A stretch of 64,000 bases of DNA from the NCBI RefSeq assembly GCF_030408035.1, contig NZ_JASDCF010000009.1:1-64000 (forward strand), given 5' to 3'. The notes under the pieces are model-generated. The model was not told the DNA's origin, ran no database searches, and saw only the letters and a program-made list of their open reading frames with translations. Positions 38,695 to 47,655 of the stretch are shown piece after piece. This DNA comes from Psychrobacter sp. APC 3426. Its GTDB lineage: Bacteria; Pseudomonadota; Gammaproteobacteria; Pseudomonadales; Moraxellaceae. Every line of letters begins with the position of its first letter. Within the stretch, counting starts at the first letter, position 1. The translations under genes and the position numbers were made by a program.

Positions 38695-40197
38695 TTAAGT
38701 TGGTAGGTAGCCAAGCTTTGCAAATAGCTCTTTAATACCTTCAACATTCGTTGCTTCTACCTTTTTAGGCTGCGGTAAAGGTTTACTCAAGAAATCTACA
38801 GAAGATAATGCTTGCTGTAAACGCTCGAATAGATTATCTGTCCCGATATACTTTTCAATACTTTCTAAATAGACACTTTTCTTTTCTAAACGTAGTGAAT
38901 AAGCCCAAATAAATATATATTCAATGGCTCGCGGTAAATCATTACCTCCAAAACGGTCGTAATAGCATAGAACCAATGCGTCAAACATACGCCGTACATA
39001 TTGGTCGCCTCTTCTTGAGCGTCCTTTGTAAGCATACTCAGGCGAATCGGTGTTAAGTACTAAAAAAATATTAAATGCTGTTGGTCTTTTTGCTATTTCC
39101 TTAATAGATGTGCCTGTTTTAGTGTGGTGTCTACTTGTTATGGCATAGAGCCATTCCTGAGAATTGCTATCTATATCTATAGTTTTATTCAATAATGGTT
39201 GGATCATCTTCTGATAATGTGCAACCCACTCAAAAAAACGGCGTCCATTAATTAAGGTTTGATTTAACTGAAATGGGTATACCATTACTTGTTGATCAAG
39301 TAATCGATGTGAATGATGGTTATAGCTGTCGACCGTATTGTGAACTATTCTCAAATTTTCTTGAAAAGGATAGCTATCGCTATCTAATTTCATACCTTTG
39401 AATACATTAACCTCAGACTTAGAGAAGTGCACAGCTTGCTTTCCAAGACTCCAGCGGCGAATAGGGTAAAGATAGTTAGCAAATAAAACCTCTAAACTTT
39501 TAGTGTTTTGCTGCTCCCAAGATTCAACAACGTTCTGTTTTAAAAGATTTTCAGAGTCAGGGAACTCGCGTAAATGGAATGCTTTTAGCAGGTCATGAGG
39601 ATTTAAATCAAGTCCACGTGCATTCTGTGAATCGAAGAATTGAAAAGCTTCTGATAAATCATGAAGTGTCACTTGAACTACTTCACAATGATTAAGTAGA
39701 AAATCTAAAACTTCAGAAGTAAATTCTGGACTGTCTACATATCTTCTAATGATTTCATAGTTTTTACTTAAGTTTTTCTGAGTTTCACTACAGTCAGGGA
39801 GCTCTATTTCTAAAGGTGTAAAACTATCGAACTGCTCTGTGAACCTGTTTGAATCAATAGCTGATTTCATTATTAACAGCAACGTTAATGTACGTTGCTG
39901 ACCATCAACTAAGTCAGCCTTAGTCTGATGACCTCCCTTATTAGCATGTTGGTGTAAAACAACAGTTCCCAAGCGATAAAAATTATCTGGATTATCAGGA
40001 CTGTCTAACCTATGACCAATTCTTTTACACTGGTAGTATAGGTCTGATAGTAAATCGACTATGTTTTTTGCTGTCCAGCGATAAGGTCGTTGATAAACTG
40101 GTATTACTAATTTTTTATCTGAATACTCTTTTTTAGATAAAAATTCTGAAATTTTTATTACTTTGTAGCCTGCACTTTTATTGATTAATGGAATCAT
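38695..40197 (-). CDS. DUF262 domain protein without nuclease half
   Basis: 500 residues. It has the DUF262 motifs LVIPVYQRPYRW (about 30-41) and VDGQQRTLTLLL (about 97-108). I find no EHxxPQ or GNL-type DUF1524 motif in the rest, which ends IKELFAKLGYLPT. It therefore resembles a GmrS-like NTPase or sensor subunit and may work with the nuclease-bearing partner encoded 17 bases downstream. Upstream lies an IS3 element (40304-41566), so the original promoter has probably been displaced. Confidence 0.85.
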   Translation of the reverse strand: MIPLINKSAGYKVIKISEFLSKKEYSDKKLVIPVYQRPYRWTAKNIVDLLSDLYYQCKRIGHRLDSPDNPDNFYRLGTVVLHQHANKGGHQTKADLVDGQQRTLTLLLIMKSAIDSNRFTEQFDSFTPLEIELPDCSETQKNLSKNYEIIRRYVDSPEFTSEVLDFLLNHCEVVQVTLHDLSEAFQFFDSQNARGLDLNPHDLLKAFHLREFPDSENLLKQNVVESWEQQNTKSLEVLFANYLYPIRRWSLGKQAVHFSKSEVNVFKGMKLDSDSYPFQENLRIVHNTVDSYNHHSHRLLDQQVMVYPFQLNQTLINGRRFFEWVAHYQKMIQPLLNKTIDIDSNSQEWLYAITSRHHTKTGTSIKEIAKRPTAFNIFLVLNTDSPEYAYKGRSRRGDQYVRRMFDALVLCYYDRFGGNDLPRAIEYIFIWAYSLRLEKKSVYLESIEKYIGTDNLFERLQQALSSVDFLSKPLPQPKKVEATNVEGIKELFAKLGYLPT

Positions 40198-40342
40198 TAA
40201 TATATACCTATTAGATTTAAATTTTTTCTGCTACTAAGAGTACATAGCTATAGTGTGTTTGATTCTTTAAGTGCAATTCTAAGATATTTAAAGGTATGAC
40301 CCCTGCCGTCAAATCCGTACAGTTAAACTTGGGAGATTTTAA

Positions 40343-41161
40343 TTACGCAGCCTGACGATAGTAATCAAACCACACCTGTCTTGGCGATTTATAGCTCAAG
40401 CCCTTTTGAATCCTAGTTTGGTTGTAATATAGCTCGATGTATCTAATGATATCGGTAATGGCGGCAAACCTTGTTTTATAATCCTTATGATATACCAGCT
40501 CATTCTTTAATATGCTCCAGAAGCTTTCTATGGGTGCGTTATCAAAGCAATTACCTTTGCCACTCATTGAGCCTATAAACTGGTGCTGTTTAATGATTTT
40601 ATGATACGCATGGCTACAGTATTGACTACCTCTGTCTGAGTGCACAATTAATCCTTTATTAGGTCGTTTGTTTTTGATTGCCATATTTAGTGCTTTGCAA
40701 ACTAAGTCAGCAGTCATGCGTTTGTTGATAGCGTAACCGACCAACTCTTTGGTATATAAATCTTTCACTCCTGCTAAGTACAGCCAGCCCTCATTTGTCC
40801 AGATATAAGTAATATCGCTCACCCAAGACTCATTAGGGCAACTGGCATCAAACTGCTGATCCAGCACGTTTGGATAGACAAGCTTGTTGTGATTAGAGTC
40901 GGTGGTCACTTTAAAGCGCTTATGACGACGACATTTAATGCCGTGTTACTCTTTGATGCTTCTTACCATATACAGGCTAATGTTATGGCCTTGCTCGCTT
41001 AGATGAGCATGCAGTCGATCTACGCCATAACGTTCTTTCGTTTCATTGTGAGCCGCTTTAACCAGTAATTCAGACTGGTTGCGATGTATCTGTTGGTCGC
41101 TGAGATCACGACTTAGCCAGTCGTAATAGCTTGATGGCTTAACCCTTAACACACGGCACAT
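40343..41161 (-). pseudogene. IS3 OrfB transposase with premature stop
   Basis: The rve/DDE integrase core is clear: WVSDITYIWTNEGWLYLAGV, VHSDRGSQYCSHAY and FDNAPIESFWSILKNELV give D, D and E. A TAA at 40946-40948 interrupts the frame after LYMVRSIKE; the same frame continues HGIKCRRHKRFK, so one nonsense change (GAA to TAA fits) splits the gene. The visible N-terminal part starts at 41161 (MCRVLRVKPSSYYDWL), but normal expression would come through frameshifting from orfA. Confidence 0.85.
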
Positions 41162-41211
41162 AGTGGTGATGCTAAAGAAGTGCTTGTTGTCTTTGATAAA
41201 GGCGTACCTGA

Positions 41212-41508
41212 CTAACTGTGCTTGGCAAAGTACGCCGTCGCCTTTTTTAAGATCTCGCGTTCCTCTTCAGCCACTTTAAGCTGCCGCTTGAGCTGCTTTA
41301 TTTCTTGAAGAGCACTCATAAGATCAGGATCATATTGCTCTGTGCCGACAAGCTTGCCTTGATTGGCTTTGTTATGCCAATTTGATAGCGTTTGCATGGA
41401 AATGCCAAGCTGCTTTGCAGTGGCTGAGATATTGCCATTATTGTCTGATATCTTCTTGACGGCCTCTGCTTTAAATTCGTCACTGTAGGTTCTTACTTTC
41501 TTGGTCAT
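41212..41508 (-). CDS. IS3 OrfA transposase (HTH)
   Basis: 98 residues. The HTH region is FKAEAVKKISDNNGNISATAKQLGISMQTLSNWHNKANQGK, followed by a leucine-zipper-like coiled coil ending VAEEREILKKATAYFAKHS, the standard OrfA end where -1 frameshifting to OrfB occurs. Intact, although its OrfB partner carries a stop. Confidence 0.88.
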   Translation of the reverse strand: MTKKVRTYSDEFKAEAVKKISDNNGNISATAKQLGISMQTLSNWHNKANQGKLVGTEQYDPDLMSALQEIKQLKRQLKVAEEEREILKKATAYFAKHS

Positions 41509-41566
41509 GATAAACTCCGATTAATACGCTTAGTTTACCAAGTTTACTTGTACGGTTTTGTCAGCG

Positions 41567-41691
41567 TAGCTCAGCTGATTAATAAATAGCTCGGATAAAT
41601 CATGCATATCTATGCTTAACGTTTGACAAGCAAACTCAACGGCATTTTCATCATAATAGTTAAGGGTGCTTTTGAATGATTGTTTGGTCAT
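41567..41691 (-). pseudogene. SAM-dependent methyltransferase, 5' stump cut by IS3
   Basis: An ATG at 41691 opens MTKQSFKSTLNYYDENAVEF, continuing through ACQTLSIDMHDLSELFINQL before the frame enters the IS3 end. The pattern LxYYxxNAxxFxxxT...DM resembles the start of small class I SAM methyltransferases, whose motif I (ILDxGCGxGRD) would follow next. The missing part is not found on the other side of the IS, so the gene has lost its catalytic domain. It starts 20 bases after the HNH nuclease stop, so it was the next gene of that operon. Confidence 0.6.
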
Positions 41692-41710
41692 AAGGTGACA
41701 TATCTATTTA

Positions 41711-42772
41711 TCAGGCTCTAAGCTGTGGTAGCAAGCTAGGGTTAATAGTACGGAGCTTTATACTTGGTTCTGGTGACCAGACCAAATCCTCATGTTCCAC
41801 CGCTATTTGATAGGCCCACTGGCTAATCGTCTCTGAGCGTTGCTGGTTGGTTATAAAACCTATGGTTTTTGCTTGCCGTTCAATCGTATGACCATATTGC
41901 TGATTGCGCTCTAACCACTTCTCATAAAACAGCTCTTCAGCAAGATAGTCACGTTTGCTGTTGTTACAGCGATGATCAGTAAGTACGAAGTTGTGAGTGG
42001 TATCAATGGGATATTTCGACCAAGGAATGAAATGATCGACCTCGATATTATTTTTTAAAGCTTTATGACAATAGAAGCATTGCCCTTGTTGGGTATCAAT
42101 TAATATAGACTCTAAGACCTTTAAGCTTTGTCTTGATTGATGAAATAGAAATTGTTGTAGGTCAATATCATCGCTAAAGTAAGGTTGATTGTGACGGTTT
42201 TTACGCACAAACTCAGTCCAGTATTGTTGGCAAAGCTTATGAATTATCCGACTGAAACGGGTAAAGCAATATGCGATTCCAGGCATCAGTACTATCGCGT
42301 TTGCTTTAGGATTATAAACATATAGAAATTCGCGACTGACCTTATCTTGTGCACTTTGTAAATACTTTGCCGGGTTGTTCTTAATAGTCTGAGCAACCTC
42401 TTTAATCGTTGACTGCCACTTTTTAATATCACGCGTCCGAGCTATACGTATGCTGGTATTTTTAGTCTCTTGTTGCAATTTCAGTATGTTAGTAACAACC
42501 TTAGCTTGTTTCCCTACATTACTCTGTTTTAATACAGAGTCATCATCTTGATGTGAAAACGGTAGTGTTTGTGTCCAATAAAGCTGAAAAAACTGCTCAG
42601 CTAACTCTTCATAGGACATACTGCACTCACTATTATCATTAATAGCTGATTCTATAGAAAGGTTTGTAATCGCCATTAATAAAGCAAATTTATAAGTCGA
42701 GGTATAAGAGCTAGACTCCAGCAACCATTGGATACGTCTTAGAAAGTTAAGCTGGAATTCTGATGTTGGCAC
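41711..42772 (-). CDS. HNH endonuclease
   Basis: 353 residues from a GTG start with AAAGG 7 bases upstream. The C-terminal HNH-type core has CFYC (about 232-235), VDHFIPWSKYPIDTTHNFVL (about 245-264) and DHRCNNSKRDYL, giving the catalytic His, structural Asn and zinc-type Cys. The N-terminal about 200 residues are helical (SSYTSTYKFALLMAITNLSIE) and of unknown role. The reading frame stays open about 36 codons upstream of the GTG with coding-like sequence (SLEYSELINRISKGFIV) but no ATG, so the N-terminus may be damaged or start at an unusual codon. It lies between a RapA-like helicase and a methyltransferase stump. Confidence 0.85.
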   Translation of the reverse strand: MPTSEFQLNFLRRIQWLLESSSYTSTYKFALLMAITNLSIESAINDNSECSMSYEELAEQFFQLYWTQTLPFSHQDDDSVLKQSNVGKQAKVVTNILKLQQETKNTSIRIARTRDIKKWQSTIKEVAQTIKNNPAKYLQSAQDKVSREFLYVYNPKANAIVLMPGIAYCFTRFSRIIHKLCQQYWTEFVRKNRHNQPYFSDDIDLQQFLFHQSRQSLKVLESILIDTQQGQCFYCHKALKNNIEVDHFIPWSKYPIDTTHNFVLTDHRCNNSKRDYLAEELFYEKWLERNQQYGHTIERQAKTIGFITNQQRSETISQWAYQIAVEHEDLVWSPEPSIKLRTINPSLLPQLRA

Positions 42773-42974
42773 TATAAAACCTTTAGAGATGCGATTAATT
42801 AACTCACTGTATTCCAGACTTATACGGCTAAGCCTTTCATTATGTAATACTTGGTCTATAGACGAATCTATCTTATTTTATCCAGCTAGTACTGCTAGAC
42901 TAACTTGATTATAGTTTTCAAAATATTATTAGTATATTATTTTTAACTTAGGGCGATTATAATCAAGCTTCTGT

Positions 42975-45830
42975 TTAGGTAACTGTTGCTATATTTACCC
43001 AGTTTATATCTGAAGGCATAAGATAACGATTTGAGTTGATAGCCATATACTCTGACAACCCTAAGTCTATCTCTGCTACCACTTGCTTGCAGTGCTCTCT
43101 ATTAGGCGATGGCAAAGACGGATCTACGGCTAGCGACTTTTGTAAGAAAACATCTAAAGCGCCTTTAGGGTTAACCCTTACACCATCCTCAGAACGACAG
43201 CAAATACACAGCTGCTTTTTAATAATATTTCCTTGAAGGTCCTGCCACTTCATTATTGAGGTATTTATCTCTGTATGATCAGTGCTTTGGGCACTATTGA
43301 CTACAGCAGACAACCCACCAAAATCATAGTCTGTCGCCTGACCAATAAAATATTGAGTAATAGGCGAAGATAAGTCTAGTAAATGTGTACTGCTTCTATT
43401 ACTGGCAACCATTCTATCAGTGGTCGCTTCAAGAATAGAGGCTTGCCCCAAAATAGATTTGAACTTAGCCTGATAGTCATCGTTAAACTTAATTCTTATT
43501 GTTTTTTTCTCTGGATGATTGATGTATTCAATACCGTTTATTTCGAGCATACCTATCAAGAAATTATGTATATGATTTGGTGATACAGTCACTTCAAACT
43601 GCAGTTCATCAGAGCTACTGGTTGCCGCATAGTCTAATATTTCTCGCTGCTTTATCACTGAAGATTTTGCGTTATCTAGTGCTTCACTCACACGTTGCTC
43701 TGTGCGGCTGATGCCAAGTTTGTTTAGATTTGATAAGACATCCTCAACATCTATTTGATTGGCGACTTCACCCAAAATCTCATCTTTCAAACCTTCATTA
43801 AACTCACCCTTATGCAAGGTCGATAAGTCATTTACGATCTGGTCTATTCTGTCATACATCGAGACAATCAACTTTTGATCCAAGCTATCAGGTTGGAATA
43901 AGTTAAATATAGCGACTCTCTTTTTTTGCCCATAGCGATACAAACGACCAATTCTTTGCACCAGCCGCATTGGGTTCCATGGCAGGTCATAATTGACCAT
44001 AATGTGGCAGGCTCGTTGAAGGTTAATACCCTCACCACCTGCCTCTGTAGAGATTAAAAAAGACCCTTCTGATTCAAAGTGTTCAATCGCCTTTCTTCTT
44101 TCATCATGCTTCATAGAGCCATTGATGAGGCTCACTGAAGAGTCTCCAAATACTCTCACAAGATTATCTTTGATATAGTCCTGCGTGTTTCGATACTCAC
44201 TAAATATGAGAACCTTTTCTTTCGGGTTATTGGTTAATATCTTGTCAATCACTTCCGATTTAAAGTACTCAAACTTCTTATCATTATTTAGCAGCTCATT
44301 ACTAGAGATGATCAGCTCTTGTAGTAGTGCTAACTCTCCATCAAAGAATTCTCTATCTGGGTTATGCGTGGTGATCAGCAGCTCTTCGTTTTCACCTGAG
44401 AATCGCTCATCAGCCTCTAACTCCATTAATGAGTCCACTATGGCATGTAGCTCATCCCTACGGTTTTCTATTTTTGCAATACGTCTTAGCAGCGCCGCTC
44501 GGATCGCTTTGACACTTGAAGCAGCAAGTTTTCGATAAGTCGTCATCACAAAACCAATGGCTCTTGCCTGCTGATTCTCGCCCTCTGTACTCGCTGAGTA
44601 TCCTAATTTAAAATACTCTGCTAGCTGCTTTTCAAAGGTTTTAAAAGCTGGAGAGCCAGGAACACTGACTGCATTAACTGTTTTACCTTGGAATATAAAA
44701 TTGCCTTCAAGGTCTGTCACATCAGCCTTGTGGTTTCTAAAGACCATATCTCGAATAATCTCAGGGTTAATGCTTAATGACATCAACTGAGCTCGTCTTT
44801 CAGGTCTTAACAGCTCTAATAGTGCTATAAACTTGTCTTGCTCACCTTGGTGGGGCGTCGCACTGAGCAAAATCATTGACTTAGTTTTGTGCCTAAGTTT
44901 TTTTGCTAATGTGAACCTTTCTGATGCTTTAAACTTTAGCCCATCTTGTTTGCGACTTAAGCGGTGCCCTTCATCGAATATAATTAAATCCCAAGGCTCA
45001 GCAGCCAATAGGATGTCGATATGATTTTCACTTTTAAGTCTATCTATTGAACCAATCACGCAGTCATGAAGCTTCCACTTACGTAGCTGGTCTGAGGTTA
45101 CCTTAAAATCCTCACCATATATCTCGAAACCATCTAGATTAAACTTGTGATATAGCTCTTCTTGCCACTGTCTCACTAGACCTGCAGGGGTGATTAGCAA
45201 TATTCTTTTTGCCACATTACGTTGTCTGAGAGCATGAATAATCATGCCAGTCTCAATTGTTTTACCCAAGCCCACATCATCAGCAATTAACCAGTTTAAG
45301 TTGCCTGAAGATAGGATGTGATGTACTAAGTTAATTTGATGTGGTAGTGGGTCTATATCCAGATGTGACAGGGATCCTGTATTTTCGTTCCATAACTCAA
45401 TCGCATGCGCTAAGGTTTTTAACCTTAATTTCTCTGCGTCCGTATCAGATCGACTAATATCTCCAAATCTGTATCTTGTTTTTGCATCTTTTGCCAAGAC
45501 CAAGTGTTGGTATGGCATCCATACCTTACGATTGATTGACTTAAAATCTACTAAGAGCTGTTCAAAACCAGCCAACACTCGTTGTTGGATAACGGTCCCT
45601 TGACCTAAAGGCTGGTGACCTATATCAGGCGTCCTATCTAAGACAACATGCCCCACTTTAAACCCTGAGCTTAGTTCAGGTGTTTTTGGGTCAACCGTTG
45701 TTTGTGTATTACCCTGCCAATTTACTAATACCTCATTATTTCTATTACTTCTAACCCCTCCAAATCGATAAGAGTCATTTAATTTATACTTCACCAAACA
45801 ACCGGGTACTGGAATCAAATCATCTGTCAT
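42975..45830 (-). CDS. RapA/SNF2-like DEAD-box-type helicase
   Basis: 951 residues. SF2 motifs: ADDVGLGKTIETGMII (about 183-198), IIFDEGHRLSRKQ (DEGH rather than DEAH), ILLSATPHQGEQDK, STEAGGEGINLQ and QRIGRLYRYGQKKR. The N-terminal about 140 residues include small beta-rich, Tudor/KOW-like repeats (GCLVKYKLNDSYRFGGVRSN, then VGHVVLDRTPDIGHQPLGQG), as in RapA. A long C-terminal region of unknown fold follows motif VI. It is not the chromosomal RapA, given its island location and its operon with the acidic protein 50 bases upstream. Probably a DNA translocase of a defence module. Confidence 0.88.
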   Translation of the reverse strand: MTDDLIPVPGCLVKYKLNDSYRFGGVRSNRNNEVLVNWQGNTQTTVDPKTPELSSGFKVGHVVLDRTPDIGHQPLGQGTVIQQRVLAGFEQLLVDFKSINRKVWMPYQHLVLAKDAKTRYRFGDISRSDTDAEKLRLKTLAHAIELWNENTGSLSHLDIDPLPHQINLVHHILSSGNLNWLIADDVGLGKTIETGMIIHALRQRNVAKRILLITPAGLVRQWQEELYHKFNLDGFEIYGEDFKVTSDQLRKWKLHDCVIGSIDRLKSENHIDILLAAEPWDLIIFDEGHRLSRKQDGLKFKASERFTLAKKLRHKTKSMILLSATPHQGEQDKFIALLELLRPERRAQLMSLSINPEIIRDMVFRNHKADVTDLEGNFIFQGKTVNAVSVPGSPAFKTFEKQLAEYFKLGYSASTEGENQQARAIGFVMTTYRKLAASSVKAIRAALLRRIAKIENRRDELHAIVDSLMELEADERFSGENEELLITTHNPDREFFDGELALLQELIISSNELLNNDKKFEYFKSEVIDKILTNNPKEKVLIFSEYRNTQDYIKDNLVRVFGDSSVSLINGSMKHDERRKAIEHFESEGSFLISTEAGGEGINLQRACHIMVNYDLPWNPMRLVQRIGRLYRYGQKKRVAIFNLFQPDSLDQKLIVSMYDRIDQIVNDLSTLHKGEFNEGLKDEILGEVANQIDVEDVLSNLNKLGISRTEQRVSEALDNAKSSVIKQREILDYAATSSSDELQFEVTVSPNHIHNFLIGMLEINGIEYINHPEKKTIRIKFNDDYQAKFKSILGQASILEATTDRMVASNRSSTHLLDLSSPITQYFIGQATDYDFGGLSAVVNSAQSTDHTEINTSIMKWQDLQGNIIKKQLCICCRSEDGVRVNPKGALDVFLQKSLAVDPSLPSPNREHCKQVVAEIDLGLSEYMAINSNRYLMPSDINWVNIATVT

Positions 45831-45879
45831 AGCTCAATCATCCATAAATCTGCTTAATTAATTGTATTTATACTTAGAT

Positions 45880-47607
45880 TTAGTCACCGTTAAGTTCTTG
45901 AAAACGCTCCCAGGCTCGCTCCTCTGTCCAGTATTCATAGGGGCTGCCTGCTTCTGCTTCATAAAGACCATAATGCACTACATCTTGTTGCAAGCTTATA
46001 TCTAAGACATCTGTAGAGTCGTGCCACTCATCAGGTGTCATTTCATTAAGTTCAAAAACATAGGTGTATTCTGAGGATAATACCCGTTTTGGCTCAAAAG
46101 CCCATGTCCAAATAAACTTTAAGAAAGTTCTGTATGAAAGTTTTAAATGAAACTTAGACATCCAGAACTCATAAAGACGTTCTAGAACTCCCTCTACCTC
46201 TTCAGCATCTGGATAACTTTTGAATGCTCTGCTTATACGAAAAGCAACGTTCCAAGACATCACATGATGACTCAATGCAAAGTCTTCACAATTTTTATTA
46301 AATGAAACCCAGAAGTAATCATTTCTTTGCCAAACTTTCTTAATCTCATAAACAACGCGTAATTCTTCTGGCTCTAAACCATAGGATATCAGCCTCTTCA
46401 GAGCTAACCGGGTTGGACCCCACCCATAGTCTATGAACACATTCGTAACCATCTCTAAATCTTGTTTAGGACACCAATCCACCTGTTGAACAAACTCAAT
46501 AGCTTTTTGCCTCGCTCTTTCTTCTAAGGTAACAACATCTTTAAAGTACTCTGACTCAACACTGATGTCATAATCACTATCGTCTTCAAAGAGGTAGCCC
46601 AGCTCTTCAGCATCAACGAAGCTATCTGCTTCATCATTATCGACGCTGCCTAAAAACTCATATTCGTTTTCAATGTTGCTGTCATCCAAGTAATCTACTT
46701 CAACAAAAGCATCATCGTCGTCATCAGTGTCCTTACTAATGAAATCAAGAAGCTCACTATCGGCCTCTTCATCACTATCAAAGTCAAATATATTTGGCTT
46801 TACATCATCATTGACTTCAAGATGTAATTCATCAATCTCACACTCTGTCTCAACTGTTTCTGCCTTGGTAGGTTCAGTATCAGGGCTGTCACTTAGGCTA
46901 GCTTGATTATCGTTAGAACCGTCATCTTTTTTAACAGTACTTTGTTTATAAGCGACATTAACACCATCAATTTTTTTAGTAGTAACTGGTGTTCCCAAGT
47001 TGTCTAGTATTGCTTGAAAGTCACTATCTATCTCAGAGTTATCAAAACTCACTTCAGTATCTACATTACCATCAAGCTCATCCTCTACAGGACAAAGCTC
47101 TATTCTTAAGACACTTTCATCGGTATCATCGATCTGATTATTAGGATATTGATTAGCAGCTTCAGTATCAGCAAATAAATCAAGCTGATTTTCAAGCTTT
47201 ACAGGACGGCTGGCTCGGTTTGAAATCCTAGACTCCACTAGAGGTTCACTAGAATCTATGCCATGTAAACCTGATTTACCTATGACAGTCTCATTTAAAA
47301 ACTCATCGCTAATTAGATCATCCAATGAGTCATTGATAGGATGGTTAAAGTAGATATCTAAAAAGCTTAAACTAAAGCTTTCTTTTAAAGCATTATAAAT
47401 ATCGTCAGCTAAGTCTAAGTCATTCCAAGTTTGTACGGAGTCATTTAGACAATCAAAAAAGGAGATGGGATTTCTACTGTGCTTAAGGGAGTTAATAAAA
47501 TATCGGTGCATCTCATCATTAAAGCCGATTAAACGATCAATTTTCCCTATTAACTCATTCTTTTTCTCAGGATTATCGAAAAAATCTTTTGGAGCGCCTT
47601 GAAGCAT
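45880..47607 (-). CDS. Unknown protein with long acidic middle region
   Basis: About 575 residues from the ATG at 47607, which has AAGGA 7 bases upstream; a longer frame starting at 47667 lies inside the end of the IS4-type element. Residues about 1-90 are helical. About 150-350 are very rich in Asp and Glu (for example SKDTDDDDDAFVEVDYLDDS), which suggests a flexible linker or DNA mimic. The last about 200 (from EERARQKAIEFVQQVDWCPK) form a compact Trp/Tyr-rich domain. I recognise no family. It is first in the operon with the RapA-like helicase and HNH nuclease, so a partner or inhibitor of those enzymes is likely. Confidence 0.7.
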   Translation of the reverse strand: MLQGAPKDFFDNPEKKNELIGKIDRLIGFNDEMHRYFINSLKHSRNPISFFDCLNDSVQTWNDLDLADDIYNALKESFSLSFLDIYFNHPINDSLDDLISDEFLNETVIGKSGLHGIDSSEPLVESRISNRASRPVKLENQLDLFADTEAANQYPNNQIDDTDESVLRIELCPVEDELDGNVDTEVSFDNSEIDSDFQAILDNLGTPVTTKKIDGVNVAYKQSTVKKDDGSNDNQASLSDSPDTEPTKAETVETECEIDELHLEVNDDVKPNIFDFDSDEEADSELLDFISKDTDDDDDAFVEVDYLDDSNIENEYEFLGSVDNDEADSFVDAEELGYLFEDDSDYDISVESEYFKDVVTLEERARQKAIEFVQQVDWCPKQDLEMVTNVFIDYGWGPTRLALKRLISYGLEPEELRVVYEIKKVWQRNDYFWVSFNKNCEDFALSHHVMSWNVAFRISRAFKSYPDAEEVEGVLERLYEFWMSKFHLKLSYRTFLKFIWTWAFEPKRVLSSEYTYVFELNEMTPDEWHDSTDVLDISLQQDVVHYGLYEAEAGSPYEYWTEERAWERFQELNGD

Positions 47608-47655
47608 TCTATTATCCTTATAAAAACTTAGAGCACTCTTAAACTTATATAATAT

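Larger units (their letters stand above)
40304..41566 (-). mobile_element. IS3-family insertion sequence
   Basis: Ends: TGCCGTCAAATCCGTACAGT at the left pairs imperfectly with the complement of GTACGGTTTTGTCAGCG at the right (about 22 of 28 bases). It carries orfA and orfB on the minus strand. Its insertion removed all but the first about 42 codons of a methyltransferase gene. No clear target duplication is visible. A deleted copy of the same element lies at about 50197-50520. Confidence 0.85.
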
